DNA of 43,885 nucleotides, from positions 1 through 43,885 of the IMG/VR virus record IMGVR_UViG_3300046009_011120, one strand, 5' to 3'. Shown piece by piece: positions 6,622-13,483 of this stretch. The stretch is from a virus. Numbering within the stretch: position 1 is the first letter of the stretch; each line of letters opens with the position of its first letter. The notes under the pieces are model-generated. The model did not search any database. It was not told the DNA's origin and saw nothing but the letters and a program-made list of their open reading frames with translations. Position numbers and translations under genes: made by a program.

Positions 6622-7002
6622 ATGACATTAAAGGTATTACCAATTGAATATTGGATGGAACTACATGATAGCGACGAATTACCTGAAATCGCGCCTATAT
6701 TAAACAGAGACGGATATTTTTATGAAACTGTTTCTAAACGTTGTTGGTTTGAATTTAACGGTAAAGCATTTGATTTAGAAAAAAACACTCAATTTTTATT
6801 TGAGTTGGAACTATTGAATCACAAACCATTATCTACTGAAGAAATTAATGCGTTAAAGGTTTTGACTAAGCACAAGTTAATTTCTAAAAAGCAACGTCAT
6901 TTATTATGGATCGATTCTTTGGTAAAAGAAATTAGATTAGACGCTTTAGAATCGAAAAAATTTGTAAAAAAACTTAAACAGGAAAAAATTAAAAATGGTT
7001 AG
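6622..7002 (+). CDS. Hypothetical early protein (126 aa)
   Basis: ATG 6622 follows TTGGAGTGTGTGAA. The protein (MTLKVLPIEYWMELHDSDEL...) has an acidic N-terminal half and a very basic helical C-terminus (KKFVKKLKQEKIKNG). It overlaps the next gene by eight bases. No recognised family. Confidence 0.7.
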   Translation: MTLKVLPIEYWMELHDSDELPEIAPILNRDGYFYETVSKRCWFEFNGKAFDLEKNTQFLFELELLNHKPLSTEEINALKVLTKHKLISKKQRHLLWIDSLVKEIRLDALESKKFVKKLKQEKIKNG

Positions 7003-7183
7003 CATAATTATTTGGTTTGTTTGTAGCGCGGTTTGGTTTAATTTGTGTTTGATTACTGAATCATATACTTTGTTGAAATTTATATCTACTTTAGTATTTT
7101 TATTAAGTTTAATTATAGAAATGTTTTGGGTTGCTAAATATGTTATTAACAGTCCAGATTTATTGAGTTTTTTATTACCTTAA
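6995..7183 (+). CDS. Small membrane protein (62 aa)
   Basis: Two hydrophobic helices are evident (about residues 3-20 and 25-48). It starts within the preceding gene. Function unknown; the coupling suggests it works with, or is simply co-expressed with, its neighbour. Confidence 0.65.
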   Translation: MVSIIIWFVCSAVWFNLCLITESYTLLKFISTLVFLLSLIIEMFWVAKYVINSPDLLSFLLP

Positions 7184-7190
7184 AAATGTG

Positions 7191-7439
7191 ATGAGAGATA
7201 GAAATCCGGCGCTACCTTCTAAGGTGTGCCCAAAATGTTGTAAACTTGGGTTTAGGTTGTACATAACTATGTTCTTTATTGAACATTATGGTGCATACTG
7301 TACAGAATGTAAGTACAAAACAGAACCAAGTCCAGGAGAAATATCTGGTTGTGCTGAATGGGTTAACGCCGGTATTTTCTATTGTCCAGATATTCCATTA
7401 CCAGTAATCGAGGAGATTGAAAATGAAAAACGAATTTAA
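7191..7439 (+). CDS. Zinc-ribbon-like phage protein (82 aa)
   Basis: Two CxxC pairs (CPKC at about residue 13 and CTEC at about residue 37) around an aromatic strand suggest a zinc ribbon. Phage genomes often carry such small zinc-binding proteins, sometimes called restriction-alleviation (Lar-like); the match here is only to the Cys pattern. A GTG at 7188 is an alternative start; ATG 7191 is chosen. Confidence 0.65.
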   Translation: MRDRNPALPSKVCPKCCKLGFRLYITMFFIEHYGAYCTECKYKTEPSPGEISGCAEWVNAGIFYCPDIPLPVIEEIENEKRI

Positions 7440-7743
7440 TTTTGATTTAGAGAAAATGAAAACAGCCGTTGAATCGCCACGGGTTAGCCTATACCCAACT
7501 AACAGTTTTGAGGAGTTTGATAAAATGATGCAAGCGGATAACAAAGATATTATGATTGATAATATGTTCGCAAAGTTTACGAATTCAGCTAAGGAACGAT
7601 CTAAAAGGGCGTTAGCAGGCGATGGGGACGTATGTTATCCCTTTTTAGTAGGTTATTACGAATCAGGTATCCTAGACCTCCTGAAGCGCTTGGATTTATC
7701 TGACGCTCAAATGAAAATTCTTTTCGATAAATTTGACCTATAA
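7423..7743 (+). CDS. Hypothetical protein (106 aa)
   Basis: MKNEFNFDLEKMKTAVESPR... is a helical acidic protein starting within the end of the zinc-ribbon gene, with GAGGAGATT as ribosome binding site. The terminal codons overlap the late promoter motif TATAAATA at 7739. No domain is recognised. Confidence 0.7.
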   Translation: MKNEFNFDLEKMKTAVESPRVSLYPTNSFEEFDKMMQADNKDIMIDNMFAKFTNSAKERSKRALAGDGDVCYPFLVGYYESGILDLLKRLDLSDAQMKILFDKFDL

Positions 7744-7746
7744 ATA
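7739..7746 (+). promoter_or_regulatory. T4-type late promoter (TATAAATA)
   Basis: An exact TATAAATA, the gp55-dependent late promoter consensus of T4, lies 24 bp before ATG 7770 and overlaps the stop codon of the preceding gene. A gp55-like factor is encoded at 17721 and the gene downstream has an internal-protein-like N-terminus, which makes a real late promoter likely. Confidence 0.7.
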
Positions 7747-7769
7747 TTCTATTTACAAGGAATATTAAA

Positions 7770-7952
7770 ATGAGTTTTGCTGAATTTAAAAAAGCAGTAT
7801 TAGAAGATGTTGTAGCTGCTGGAGTTGCCGCTAATACAACCGCCGGCGTTACGAATACAGAACTCCCAATAGGCGCTAAACGTAAAAAAGCCAATAAAAC
7901 AGAAATTGAGAAAAGGGTTAATGATGACGAAACTCCAATCGCAGTTAAGTAG
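7770..7952 (+). CDS. Putative small virion internal protein (60 aa)
   Basis: The N-terminus MSFAEFKKAVLED resembles the capsid-targeting sequence of T4 internal proteins (MKTYQEFIAEA) in its F-x-EF core. The rest is Ala/Thr-rich then Lys-rich, fitting a small basic protein packed with DNA. Expression from the TATAAATA motif at 7739 fits a structural role. No clear gp21-type LxE cleavage site follows, so the assignment is tentative. It overlaps the next gene. Confidence 0.55.
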   Translation: MSFAEFKKAVLEDVVAAGVAANTTAGVTNTELPIGAKRKKANKTEIEKRVNDDETPIAVK

Positions 7953-8148
7953 ATTCAAAAAGGGCGATAAGGTTATATACACAGGCAAGGATGTAAAATA
8001 CCCAATTGTTTTGTATTTTGACAGTGCGGACTATAACGTTGAAATGAATCGTTGGGACTATTACCTTAAATTGTCACCAAAAGAAAAGCTAACAGGGTAT
8101 GTTGGAACAGACTCTAACGTTATGCTATTTGATATGAAGCCAGCCTAA
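7921..8148 (+). CDS. Hypothetical protein (75 aa)
   Basis: ATGATG at 7921/7924 inside the preceding gene gives two possible starts. The product contains RFKKGDKVIYTGKDVKYPIV, an SH3/KOW-like beta pattern. Its stop codon lies in the loop of a terminator hairpin. Confidence 0.65.
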   Translation: MMTKLQSQLSRFKKGDKVIYTGKDVKYPIVLYFDSADYNVEMNRWDYYLKLSPKEKLTGYVGTDSNVMLFDMKPA

Positions 8149-8164
8149 TCCGCTGGCTTTTTCA
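8137..8164 (+). terminator. Rho-independent terminator overlapping a stop codon
   Basis: AAGCCAGC (8137-8144) pairs with GCTGGCTT (8152-8159) around CTAATCC, followed by Ts. The TAA stop of the gene ending at 8148 lies in the loop. Confidence 0.88.
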
Positions 8165-8186
8165 TATAAATTATTTAAAATAATGC

Positions 8187-8214
8187 TTTACTTTTGGTAA
8201 AAAATAGGTATAAT
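8187..8214 (+). promoter_or_regulatory. Early promoter (class A spacing, different leader)
   Basis: TTTACT (8187-8192), 16-bp spacer, TATAAT (8209-8214). The leader lacks the TAATGAAG block. A TATAAATT at 8220-8227 resembles a late promoter, so the gene at 8247 might be expressed both early and late; the late element is weak evidence. Confidence 0.75.
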
Positions 8215-8246
8215 AGAATTATAAATTTAACAAAGGACAAACCAAA

Positions 8247-9158
8247 ATGAAAACGTTTCGCGAATTTAGAGCAGAATCTGTTCAAATTACTCCTAAACAA
8301 ATTCCGTCTAACTTTACCCTAACTCTAGACTCATTAAGCCTAAGAAATAAAGATAAGTTTGATTCTGCTTTATTGACGCTAAGAACTGCTATGGAAGAAG
8401 GCAGTGTTCGTAAGGCTGATTTAGACGGTGTAAAATCAATCTTGAATACTGCTTGTGAATCTACTTGGGAAAAACATTACGTCAAAGCTTACCTAGATCA
8501 ATCTCGTGAAGAAAGAGATTCTGCTACGCATGCGACGGAAGAAGAAGACCTTTATTATAAAAATAAAGGATTTGTGAATATGGACGGTATCATTAAGAAA
8601 TATTCTAAGTTAGCCGGTAAATCTAAATTGATAGCAGTAGCAATCCAAATTGCGTCTGAGTATGCTCCGTTCAAAGGTATAATTGACCAGTTAAAATCAA
8701 ACGTCACTAAAGGTAGAGCACCATCTTTAAATGTTAAACCGGTTAACCCTAATCAAGTTAGAGGAACTTGTGGTTGGTGTTTGCGCGATATCTCTGTCGA
8801 CAAAACTGGACTTATGTCTCACCACGGGTTCACTAGACCTGGAACCGGATACCAAACTCAGTCTTGCGCCGGCGTAAATTTTAAAAATTTAGAAGTGTCT
8901 CTTGATGGTTTGAATGCTAGAATTGAAGCTACCGAAAAAGAAAAGGCAAATTTAGAATTACGCCTAAAACAACTTCCTAATGCTATCAGTCTTAATATTC
9001 GTAAAACAGGAAGTCGTGACGTTATCGCCATAGGAAAAGATGATCCAAACTGGGAAAAGGCTTTACAAACAAATAAAGTTAACCTAGAGTCAGAGATTAA
9101 AGCTATATCGAATGAGCTGAATGACCTTCATAAAGTTTTATTGAAATGGCAAAAATAA
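8247..9158 (+). CDS. Putative virion internal protein with Cys/His motif (303 aa)
   Basis: The N-terminus MKTFREFRAES is very close to the T4 capsid-targeting sequence MKTYQEFIAEA, suggesting packaging into the head with prohead-protease removal of the leader (possible cut after RAE). A Cys/His-rich domain lies around residues 174-210: C175, C178, H192, H193, C207, within CGWCLRDI and HGFTRPGTGYQTQSCAG. Similar CxxC...HG-RPG-G segments occur in unassigned phage and plasmid proteins. Residues 215-300 are coiled-coil-like. Function after ejection or in the head is unknown. Confidence 0.65.
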   Translation: MKTFREFRAESVQITPKQIPSNFTLTLDSLSLRNKDKFDSALLTLRTAMEEGSVRKADLDGVKSILNTACESTWEKHYVKAYLDQSREERDSATHATEEEDLYYKNKGFVNMDGIIKKYSKLAGKSKLIAVAIQIASEYAPFKGIIDQLKSNVTKGRAPSLNVKPVNPNQVRGTCGWCLRDISVDKTGLMSHHGFTRPGTGYQTQSCAGVNFKNLEVSLDGLNARIEATEKEKANLELRLKQLPNAISLNIRKTGSRDVIAIGKDDPNWEKALQTNKVNLESEIKAISNELNDLHKVLLKWQK

Positions 9159-9161
9159 TGC

Positions 9162-9189
9162 TTTACTTTTGATAAAAAATAGGTATAAT
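9162..9189 (+). promoter_or_regulatory. Early promoter, class A
   Basis: TTTACT (9162-9167), 16-bp spacer, TATAAT (9184-9189), leader GAGTGTAATGAAACCTTAAT. The -35 begins three bases after the preceding stop codon. Confidence 0.85.
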
Positions 9190-9226
9190 AGAGTGTAATG
9201 AAACCTTAATCAATTCGGAGAGTAAA

Positions 9227-9472
9227 ATGAGCAACTTCCAACCGTCACCGCCAGTCGATACCCTACTCGACCTTGCTGATGAAAATAACTTAAACAGATT
9301 GCAGTTAGCTGAAGCGCTCAATATTTCTGACGATTACCTTACGAACATTATAGATGGAATTTACCCTATAACCTTTATTGCCGATAATATCGTTGCTAGA
9401 TTTGGAGGTTCTGTTGAGTTTTGGTATAACAGACAATTAAATTACGTCAAAGCTATGCTTGACTACGAGTAG
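9227..9472 (+). CDS. HigA-like Xre-family helix-turn-helix protein (81 aa)
   Basis: Residues 20-45 (NRLQLAEALNISDDYLTNII) fit a Cro/C1 helix-turn-helix, and the following FIADNIVARFGGSVEFWYNRQ is typical of the HigA antitoxin subgroup, which binds operator DNA and neutralises HigB RNase. No higB-like gene is adjacent, so this is an orphan: either an anti-toxin that protects against a host system or a phage regulator. It stands alone between a promoter and a terminator. Confidence 0.75.
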   Translation: MSNFQPSPPVDTLLDLADENNLNRLQLAEALNISDDYLTNIIDGIYPITFIADNIVARFGGSVEFWYNRQLNYVKAMLDYE

Positions 9473-9482
9473 ATGTAAACGA

Positions 9483-9506
9483 CCCAGCCGCTGTGCTGGG
9501 TTTTTT
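9483..9506 (+). terminator. Rho-independent terminator
   Basis: CCCAGC (9483-9488) pairs with GCTGGG (9495-9500) around CGCTGT, followed by six Ts. It ends the HigA-like transcript. Confidence 0.9.
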
Positions 9507-9523
9507 ATGCCTGAAAATAAAAC

Positions 9524-9552
9524 TTTACTTTTTACTCCTAGACGAGTATAAT
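9524..9552 (+). promoter_or_regulatory. Early promoter, class B (17-bp spacer)
   Basis: TTTACT (9524-9529), 17-bp spacer, TATAAT (9547-9552). It is followed by a leader different from class A, shared only with the promoter at 24240. Confidence 0.8.
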
Positions 9553-9556
9553 AGCT

Positions 9557-9579
9557 TAGTCGGGCGTGAATTGAGGTTA
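9557..9579 (+). repeat. 23-bp leader repeat, copy 1
   Basis: A TA-flanked AGTCGGGCGTGAATTGAGG element, identical over 23 bp to 24273-24295. Both copies lie immediately downstream of a -10 box, so the element is at or just after the transcription start. Here it leads into the membrane-protein gene at 9594. Confidence 0.85.
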
Positions 9580-9593
9580 TGAGGTTAAAATAA

Positions 9594-9857
9594 ATGTTAT
9601 TATTATTTGGTTCTAGTTTTCTTATTATTATGCTATTAGGCTTTCAAAGTCAACTAGTGAAAAATAAAGAAGTTATTCCTTCCTTTGTTACGTCATTAAT
9701 GGTTGGGTCGCTTCAAATATTTTTATACAAAAATACACCAAACGCCGGCTTATATGAGTCTATTGCTTATGTTATGGGTGGTTCTTTTGGTATTGCCAGT
9801 TCAATTTATGTACACAATTTTTGGTTAAAACTTACTAAACAAGAGGATGAATTATGA
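9594..9857 (+). CDS. Three-pass membrane protein (87 aa)
   Basis: Hydrophobic segments at about residues 1-17, 29-45 and 56-73 suggest a small multi-pass membrane protein. Holin-like size and topology are possible, but no lysis gene is adjacent and the promoter is of the early type, so I do not call it a holin. It overlaps the next gene by ATGA. Confidence 0.65.
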   Translation: MLLLFGSSFLIIMLLGFQSQLVKNKEVIPSFVTSLMVGSLQIFLYKNTPNAGLYESIAYVMGGSFGIASSIYVHNFWLKLTKQEDEL

Positions 9858-10252
9858 TTAACGCTAGAAATGAACTTCAAGAACAATTAGTATCAATACC
9901 AGCTAAACTAGAATGTGCCGATATTACCCGTGAAATTTATGATTTTGTTAAAAAACAATATTTTGAAATTGAGATTAGATTACCGGTAGGGTATTCTGAA
10001 GAAGAATTTACCGCGTTTTTAACTGCGTTAAATTTTGATTATGATGATGGTTACGGTACACAAGAACTATATGGTACGATTTGGTTTGATGATGGCACAT
10101 GGTTAGAACGTGACGAATATGACGGTAGCGAATGGTGGGCGTTTAAGCAATACCCTGTAATTCCAGAATACCTTTCACCAGAAAAGTCTGAACTCGATGA
10201 AAACTTCCAACAAGGTTTAGTTGATAACTTCAAACAATTCGTTAAGGCTTAA
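9854..10252 (+). CDS. Hypothetical protein (132 aa)
   Basis: An acidic alpha/beta protein with aromatic-rich centre (GTIWFDDGTWLERDEYDGSE) and helical C-terminus. It is coupled to the membrane protein upstream. Many phages carry such E/W-rich early proteins; no function is assigned. Confidence 0.7.
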   Translation: MINARNELQEQLVSIPAKLECADITREIYDFVKKQYFEIEIRLPVGYSEEEFTAFLTALNFDYDDGYGTQELYGTIWFDDGTWLERDEYDGSEWWAFKQYPVIPEYLSPEKSELDENFQQGLVDNFKQFVKA

Positions 10253-10254
10253 CT

Positions 10255-10503
10255 ATGATATTACAAGATTTACGAAAACGAAATCTAAAATTGTTTTACT
10301 CGCGACGCAAGTCTCGATTTATGAATACGCGATATAATGCGTTAGGGTTTATCACTAGATATAGGGAAACAAGATACGAGCAGATTTCTAGCGAAGCTGC
10401 CGATAGGCTTGTAGTTAATATGCTACATATGCCTAAAATTAACAAAATGCGTAAACGGTATAATTTGATTGATTATTGGAGAAAATATGCTAACAAAATT
10501 TAG
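10255..10503 (+). CDS. Small basic protein (82 aa)
   Basis: Very rich in Arg, Lys and Tyr (LRKRNLKLFYSRRKSRFMNT), suggesting nucleic-acid or acidic-protein binding. It begins two bases after the previous stop and overlaps the next gene by 17 bases. No domain recognised. Confidence 0.65.
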   Translation: MILQDLRKRNLKLFYSRRKSRFMNTRYNALGFITRYRETRYEQISSEAADRLVVNMLHMPKINKMRKRYNLIDYWRKYANKI

Positions 10504-10672
10504 GAATCTATTTAAGTCAGTGAATTCATCTGAGGAAGCGGCAGAGGTGTATATGAATTATGTTGAGGATAAAAACAAACAGGTAGAAGAAGCGGCTTAT
10601 TACCTTTGGCTCAACGGTTCTACTGATGCTGAATCTAACTGGAAAGATGCGGAGAAACAGATTAATGGATAA
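10487..10672 (+). CDS. Small hypothetical protein (61 aa)
   Basis: ATG 10487 follows TTGGAGAAAAT. The product MLTKFRNLFKSVNSSEEAAE... is an acidic helical protein. It overlaps both neighbours, supporting translation as part of the 9594-10886 operon. Confidence 0.6.
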   Translation: MLTKFRNLFKSVNSSEEAAEVYMNYVEDKNKQVEEAAYYLWLNGSTDAESNWKDAEKQING

Positions 10673-10739
10673 TATTTTACTTTTGTCATTTTCAGTTACA
10701 TTTGTGGCGTTGATTCCGTTTCTTTATTTACCAAAATAG
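10665..10739 (+). CDS. Tiny membrane peptide (24 aa)
   Basis: A 24-codon frame overlaps the preceding stop by eight bases and its TAG is followed at once by the next ATG. It encodes essentially one hydrophobic helix (LLLSFSVTFVALIPFLYL). It may be real, but length alone gives little support. Confidence 0.4.
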   Translation: MDNILLLSFSVTFVALIPFLYLPK

Positions 10740-10886
10740 ATGTTTGGTTCTGGTAGAATTTATTTCATGATTGAAAAACACGTTGGGGTAGGCGTTAGGT
10801 GGGATAATGACGTTTACCCTTTTGAGTTACATATCATTGTGTTATGCTTCAGTATTTCTATAGGATTTGGCAAACGCCGGTGGTAA
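10740..10886 (+). CDS. Small hypothetical protein (48 aa)
   Basis: The frame runs from ATG 10740 (or ATG 10767) to TAA 10884-10886. The product has KHVGVGVRWDNDVYPFELHI and a hydrophobic end, like short phage proteins of unknown role. It ends the operon just before the next promoter. Confidence 0.5.
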   Translation: MFGSGRIYFMIEKHVGVGVRWDNDVYPFELHIIVLCFSISIGFGKRRW

Positions 10887-10904
10887 AATAATTTAAAAAA
10901 AAGC

Positions 10905-10932
10905 TTTACTTTTCATAAAAAGAGAGTATAAT
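10905..10932 (+). promoter_or_regulatory. Early promoter, class A
   Basis: TTTACT (10905-10910), 16-bp spacer, TATAAT (10927-10932), leader GATCGTAATGAAGTTAAACC. Confidence 0.85.
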
Positions 10933-10974
10933 AGATCGTAATGAAGTTAAACCTTAAATTATTCGGAGTGTGAT

Positions 10975-11136
10975 ATGTTAGTTGAAGATAGAGTAACCGG
11001 TGAAATGTACGATCCTCAAGTTGAGTTCGAAAAATTGCTTCAAGACCCTGAAGTAATTGATCAAATGGTTCGTATGAAAGAAGAACGTGGTCGCGGTTGG
11101 CCAATTCGTTCAAGTCAAGACTGTGGAGGTAACTGA
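10975..11136 (+). CDS. Small early hypothetical protein (53 aa)
   Basis: ATG 10975 follows CGGAGTGTGAT. The product MLVEDRVTGEMYDPQVEFEK... is acidic with a short basic segment (KEERGRGWPIR). The final A of its TGA is the first base of the next ATG. Confidence 0.65.
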   Translation: MLVEDRVTGEMYDPQVEFEKLLQDPEVIDQMVRMKEERGRGWPIRSSQDCGGN

Positions 11137-11345
11137 TGTCAAATGTTATCACCAAACTTACTGAAATTTCAAGAATTTCAAACGATCCTATTGTTTACCT
11201 TAGAATGCGTAATCTTCTTGCGCATTATGAAATGCTAGAAAATAATCCGGCGGCTGAAGCTATGTTAGATGTTGTTGATAAATTCTATATGTTTTGTTCT
11301 TTGCTTGAAGATAACAGCGTTGTTCGTAAAAATAATTTAAAATAA
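11136..11345 (+). CDS. Small early hypothetical protein (69 aa)
   Basis: A helical protein (MSNVITKLTEISRISNDPIV...) overlapping the upstream stop by one base. The next promoter's -35 begins four bases after its stop. Confidence 0.7.
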   Translation: MSNVITKLTEISRISNDPIVYLRMRNLLAHYEMLENNPAAEAMLDVVDKFYMFCSLLEDNSVVRKNNLK

Positions 11346-11348
11346 AGC

Positions 11349-11376
11349 TTTACTTTTGGTAAAAACAGAGTATAAT
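11349..11376 (+). promoter_or_regulatory. Early promoter, class A
   Basis: TTTACT (11349-11354), 16-bp spacer, TATAAT (11371-11376), leader GATCTTAATGAAGTTAAACC. Confidence 0.85.
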
Positions 11377-11420
11377 AGATCTTAATGAAGTTAAACCCTT
11401 GTTAATTTGGAGCGTATATT

Positions 11421-12080
11421 ATGAGCAATATTTGTTTAGTTCGTGGTTGTAAAAATGAAAGAACATCTGCCGGTACAAATAAAAAGACTGGTGCACCAAT
11501 TTTACGCAGTTACTGCTTACCGCATTACAAAGATTATCAAAATGAAGTAGCGTATTATGAAGGATTTGAAGACCATGCGGATAAAGTGCGCCAGTCTGAA
11601 GAAGCAAAAGCAATTAAAGCTGGGTTTCCCAGCGCGGCGGCTTTAAAACTACATAAACAAAACGAAAAAGCAAAAACAAATGGTTTTCATAGTGCGGCTG
11701 CGCAAAAACTACATAAACAAGATGAAAAGGCAAAAATCGCCGGTTACGCTGACCGGTTTGAACAATCTAATGCTAAAAGTGGTCACCGCCAACATTTAAA
11801 TACCTACTGCGAAAATGTTGATGGTAGATTAGGCTTTCGTTGTACCAGTACTATTTTGAAAACATCTCAACTTGAAGCAGACCATGTTTACCCTAAGAAA
11901 AGAGCTTTCGCAAACGGCTGGGCTGAGGAACAAGTTAATGCTAAATCAAATATTCAAACTTTATGTGCTTGCTGCCACAAATACAAAACACTTGAGTACA
12001 AAGATTATTCTATGAAATTAGATGTTGAAACTGAAGCTTTATTGAATAAACTGATTAAATTTATTGCAAACAAAAACTGA
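11421..12080 (+). CDS. HNH nuclease with Cys-rich N-terminus and internal repeats (219 aa)
   Basis: The C-terminal domain (about residues 135-195) has the HNH pattern: CTSTILKTSQLEADHVYPKK gives the DH pair, then NIQTLCACCHKYKTLEYKD gives N and the last H, with CxxC metal ligands. The N-terminus has a CLVRGCKNERTS Cys motif and CLPH. Residues ~67-110 hold two near repeats (GFPSAAALKLHKQNEKAKTN and GFHSAAAQKLHKQDEKAKIA) likely involved in DNA binding. It could be a free-standing homing endonuclease or an early nuclease acting on host DNA; it sits in a normal early operon on the same strand as its neighbours. Confidence 0.75.
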   Translation: MSNICLVRGCKNERTSAGTNKKTGAPILRSYCLPHYKDYQNEVAYYEGFEDHADKVRQSEEAKAIKAGFPSAAALKLHKQNEKAKTNGFHSAAAQKLHKQDEKAKIAGYADRFEQSNAKSGHRQHLNTYCENVDGRLGFRCTSTILKTSQLEADHVYPKKRAFANGWAEEQVNAKSNIQTLCACCHKYKTLEYKDYSMKLDVETEALLNKLIKFIANKN

Positions 12081-12089
12081 GGAAATACT

Positions 12090-12410
12090 ATGTTCGGATT
12101 CAAAAGTGAAAAAGATGTGTTGATTGAAAGTTATGAAACTATCATTGATAGAAAAAATAAAGAGATTGCTGAGTTAACTAAGGCGCGTGCCGCTGAATTG
12201 TCTACCGCCGATTTTGAAATTGATTTTGAGTTGTTGAACCCATTTTCTATTGAAAGATGTATGGACAACGGGAAACCTATAACTTCTCTAGGATACTTTG
12301 ATTCAAAAGGTGACACTCGTGAATGGCTTTTGTGTTGTTCTTTAGCAACTCACCAAAGGTTAGCTGCTGATTTTAGAGAGTTCCTATTTAACAAATACTA
12401 CGAGGAATAA
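12090..12410 (+). CDS. MxxF coiled-coil protein (106 aa)
   Basis: It starts MFGFKSEKDVLIESYET and continues as a coiled coil to about residue 38, then a mixed domain with a Cys pair (LLCCSLA). The start resembles the proteins at 14779 (MGWFNRDKDK) and 15797 (MALFGKNKSE): a short aromatic head, a basic patch, then a coiled coil. Function unknown. Confidence 0.65.
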   Translation: MFGFKSEKDVLIESYETIIDRKNKEIAELTKARAAELSTADFEIDFELLNPFSIERCMDNGKPITSLGYFDSKGDTREWLLCCSLATHQRLAADFREFLFNKYYEE

Positions 12411-12411
12411 T

Positions 12412-12909
12412 ATGGGTTGTTATGATTCGTTTTATGTTAATAAAGTTGAAATTCAAACGAAGGAGTTGACCTGTACTTTGAATAGTTACCGGTTAGGCGA
12501 TACGGTCATTACTGATGATGGCGCAACTAATTTTTACATAATTGAAGAAGATCCGGAACTAGGGTTTGTTGGGTTAATTGTTCTGAACGGGATATATGCC
12601 AGTTATAGCATAAATAAAAGCAAAGACGGTTGTAAATTTTTCGCTGAGTGGTGTTTCCAACACCACTTTGAAAAAGGAAATGATACGTCAAGAATGTTTG
12701 CTAATTTGATTAAAGATAGTATCAACCCAAGGCTATACCAAGCTGAGAAAAAGTTAAGTGAAATTCAGCAGGCAATTACAACGCATGAAGCCTATTTGAA
12801 AAATCCTGAGTCAAATTCGATTTTCTCATTTTTGAAATTCTGGGATAACTTTAAAGCCGGTGAGTCTGTATCATGTGTTATCAAAAATATAATGGAGGGA
12901 AATAAATGA
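12412..12909 (+). CDS. Hypothetical protein (165 aa)
   Basis: The first half is beta-rich (YRLGDTVITDDGATNFYIIE), the second half helical with a likely coiled coil (RLYQAEKKLSEIQQAI). It overlaps the HAD gene by ATGA at 12906, suggesting coordinated expression. No family recognised. Confidence 0.7.
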   Translation: MGCYDSFYVNKVEIQTKELTCTLNSYRLGDTVITDDGATNFYIIEEDPELGFVGLIVLNGIYASYSINKSKDGCKFFAEWCFQHHFEKGNDTSRMFANLIKDSINPRLYQAEKKLSEIQQAITTHEAYLKNPESNSIFSFLKFWDNFKAGESVSCVIKNIMEGNK

Positions 12910-13406
12910 TAAATGTCTATTTAGATTTAGATGGGGTTATGGCTAATTTTGACGGTGGGGTTGATGCTTTATTTAATCAGCCAACAAAACAATTTTTTGC
13001 TGAGTTAGGCGCTTTTAAAGCATGGGCAAAACTAGCAGAAGTTGATCATTTGTTTTTAAATCTTGACCCATTACCTAATTACAAAACTTTGTTCTCACAT
13101 CTTAAACGATTACATGATGATGGTACAATTAATTTAGAAATCTTAACAAGCTTACCTATACCCAGTGGAAAATTGGTTACCGCTAAAGCCGACAAAATTG
13201 CTTGGGTTAAGAAATACCTAGATAAAGATATCAAAGTGAATACAGTAATTGGTGGCGCTAAAAAGGCAAAATACATCAAATCTCCTACAGACGTTTTGAT
13301 TGACGATTTACCTAGAAACATTACAGCTTGGAAAGACGCCGGCGGTACTGGTATTCTGTTTAAAAATAATGCTGAAACTGTGATACAATTATCAAAAATA
13401 ATTTAA
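12906..13406 (+). CDS. HAD-superfamily 5'(3')-deoxyribonucleotidase-like protein
   Basis: The HAD motif I is clear at residues 6-10 (DLDGV in VYLDLDGVMANFDGG); motif II is near LEILTSLP, and motif IV is LIDDLPRN at about 132-139. The small size and the GIL-F ending resemble 5'(3')-deoxyribonucleotidases, which dephosphorylate dNMPs and adjust nucleotide pools. The closely coupled gene upstream gives no further clue. A different phosphomonoester substrate is possible. Confidence 0.75.
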   Translation: MINVYLDLDGVMANFDGGVDALFNQPTKQFFAELGAFKAWAKLAEVDHLFLNLDPLPNYKTLFSHLKRLHDDGTINLEILTSLPIPSGKLVTAKADKIAWVKKYLDKDIKVNTVIGGAKKAKYIKSPTDVLIDDLPRNITAWKDAGGTGILFKNNAETVIQLSKII

Positions 13407-13413
13407 AAAAAGC

Positions 13414-13441
13414 TTTACTTTTCATAAAAACAGAGTATAAT
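13414..13441 (+). promoter_or_regulatory. Early promoter, class A (DNA ligase operon)
   Basis: TTTACT (13414-13419), 16-bp spacer, TATAAT (13436-13441), leader GATCTTAATGAAGTTAAACC. Confidence 0.85.
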
Positions 13442-13483
13442 AGATCTTAATGAAGTTAAACCGTAATTAAATTGGAGTTTGAA

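Noticed and set aside
9594-9857. Holin call for the three-pass membrane protein
   Set aside because: Topology fits, but it has an early promoter, lies 7 kb from the endolysin and shows no family signature.
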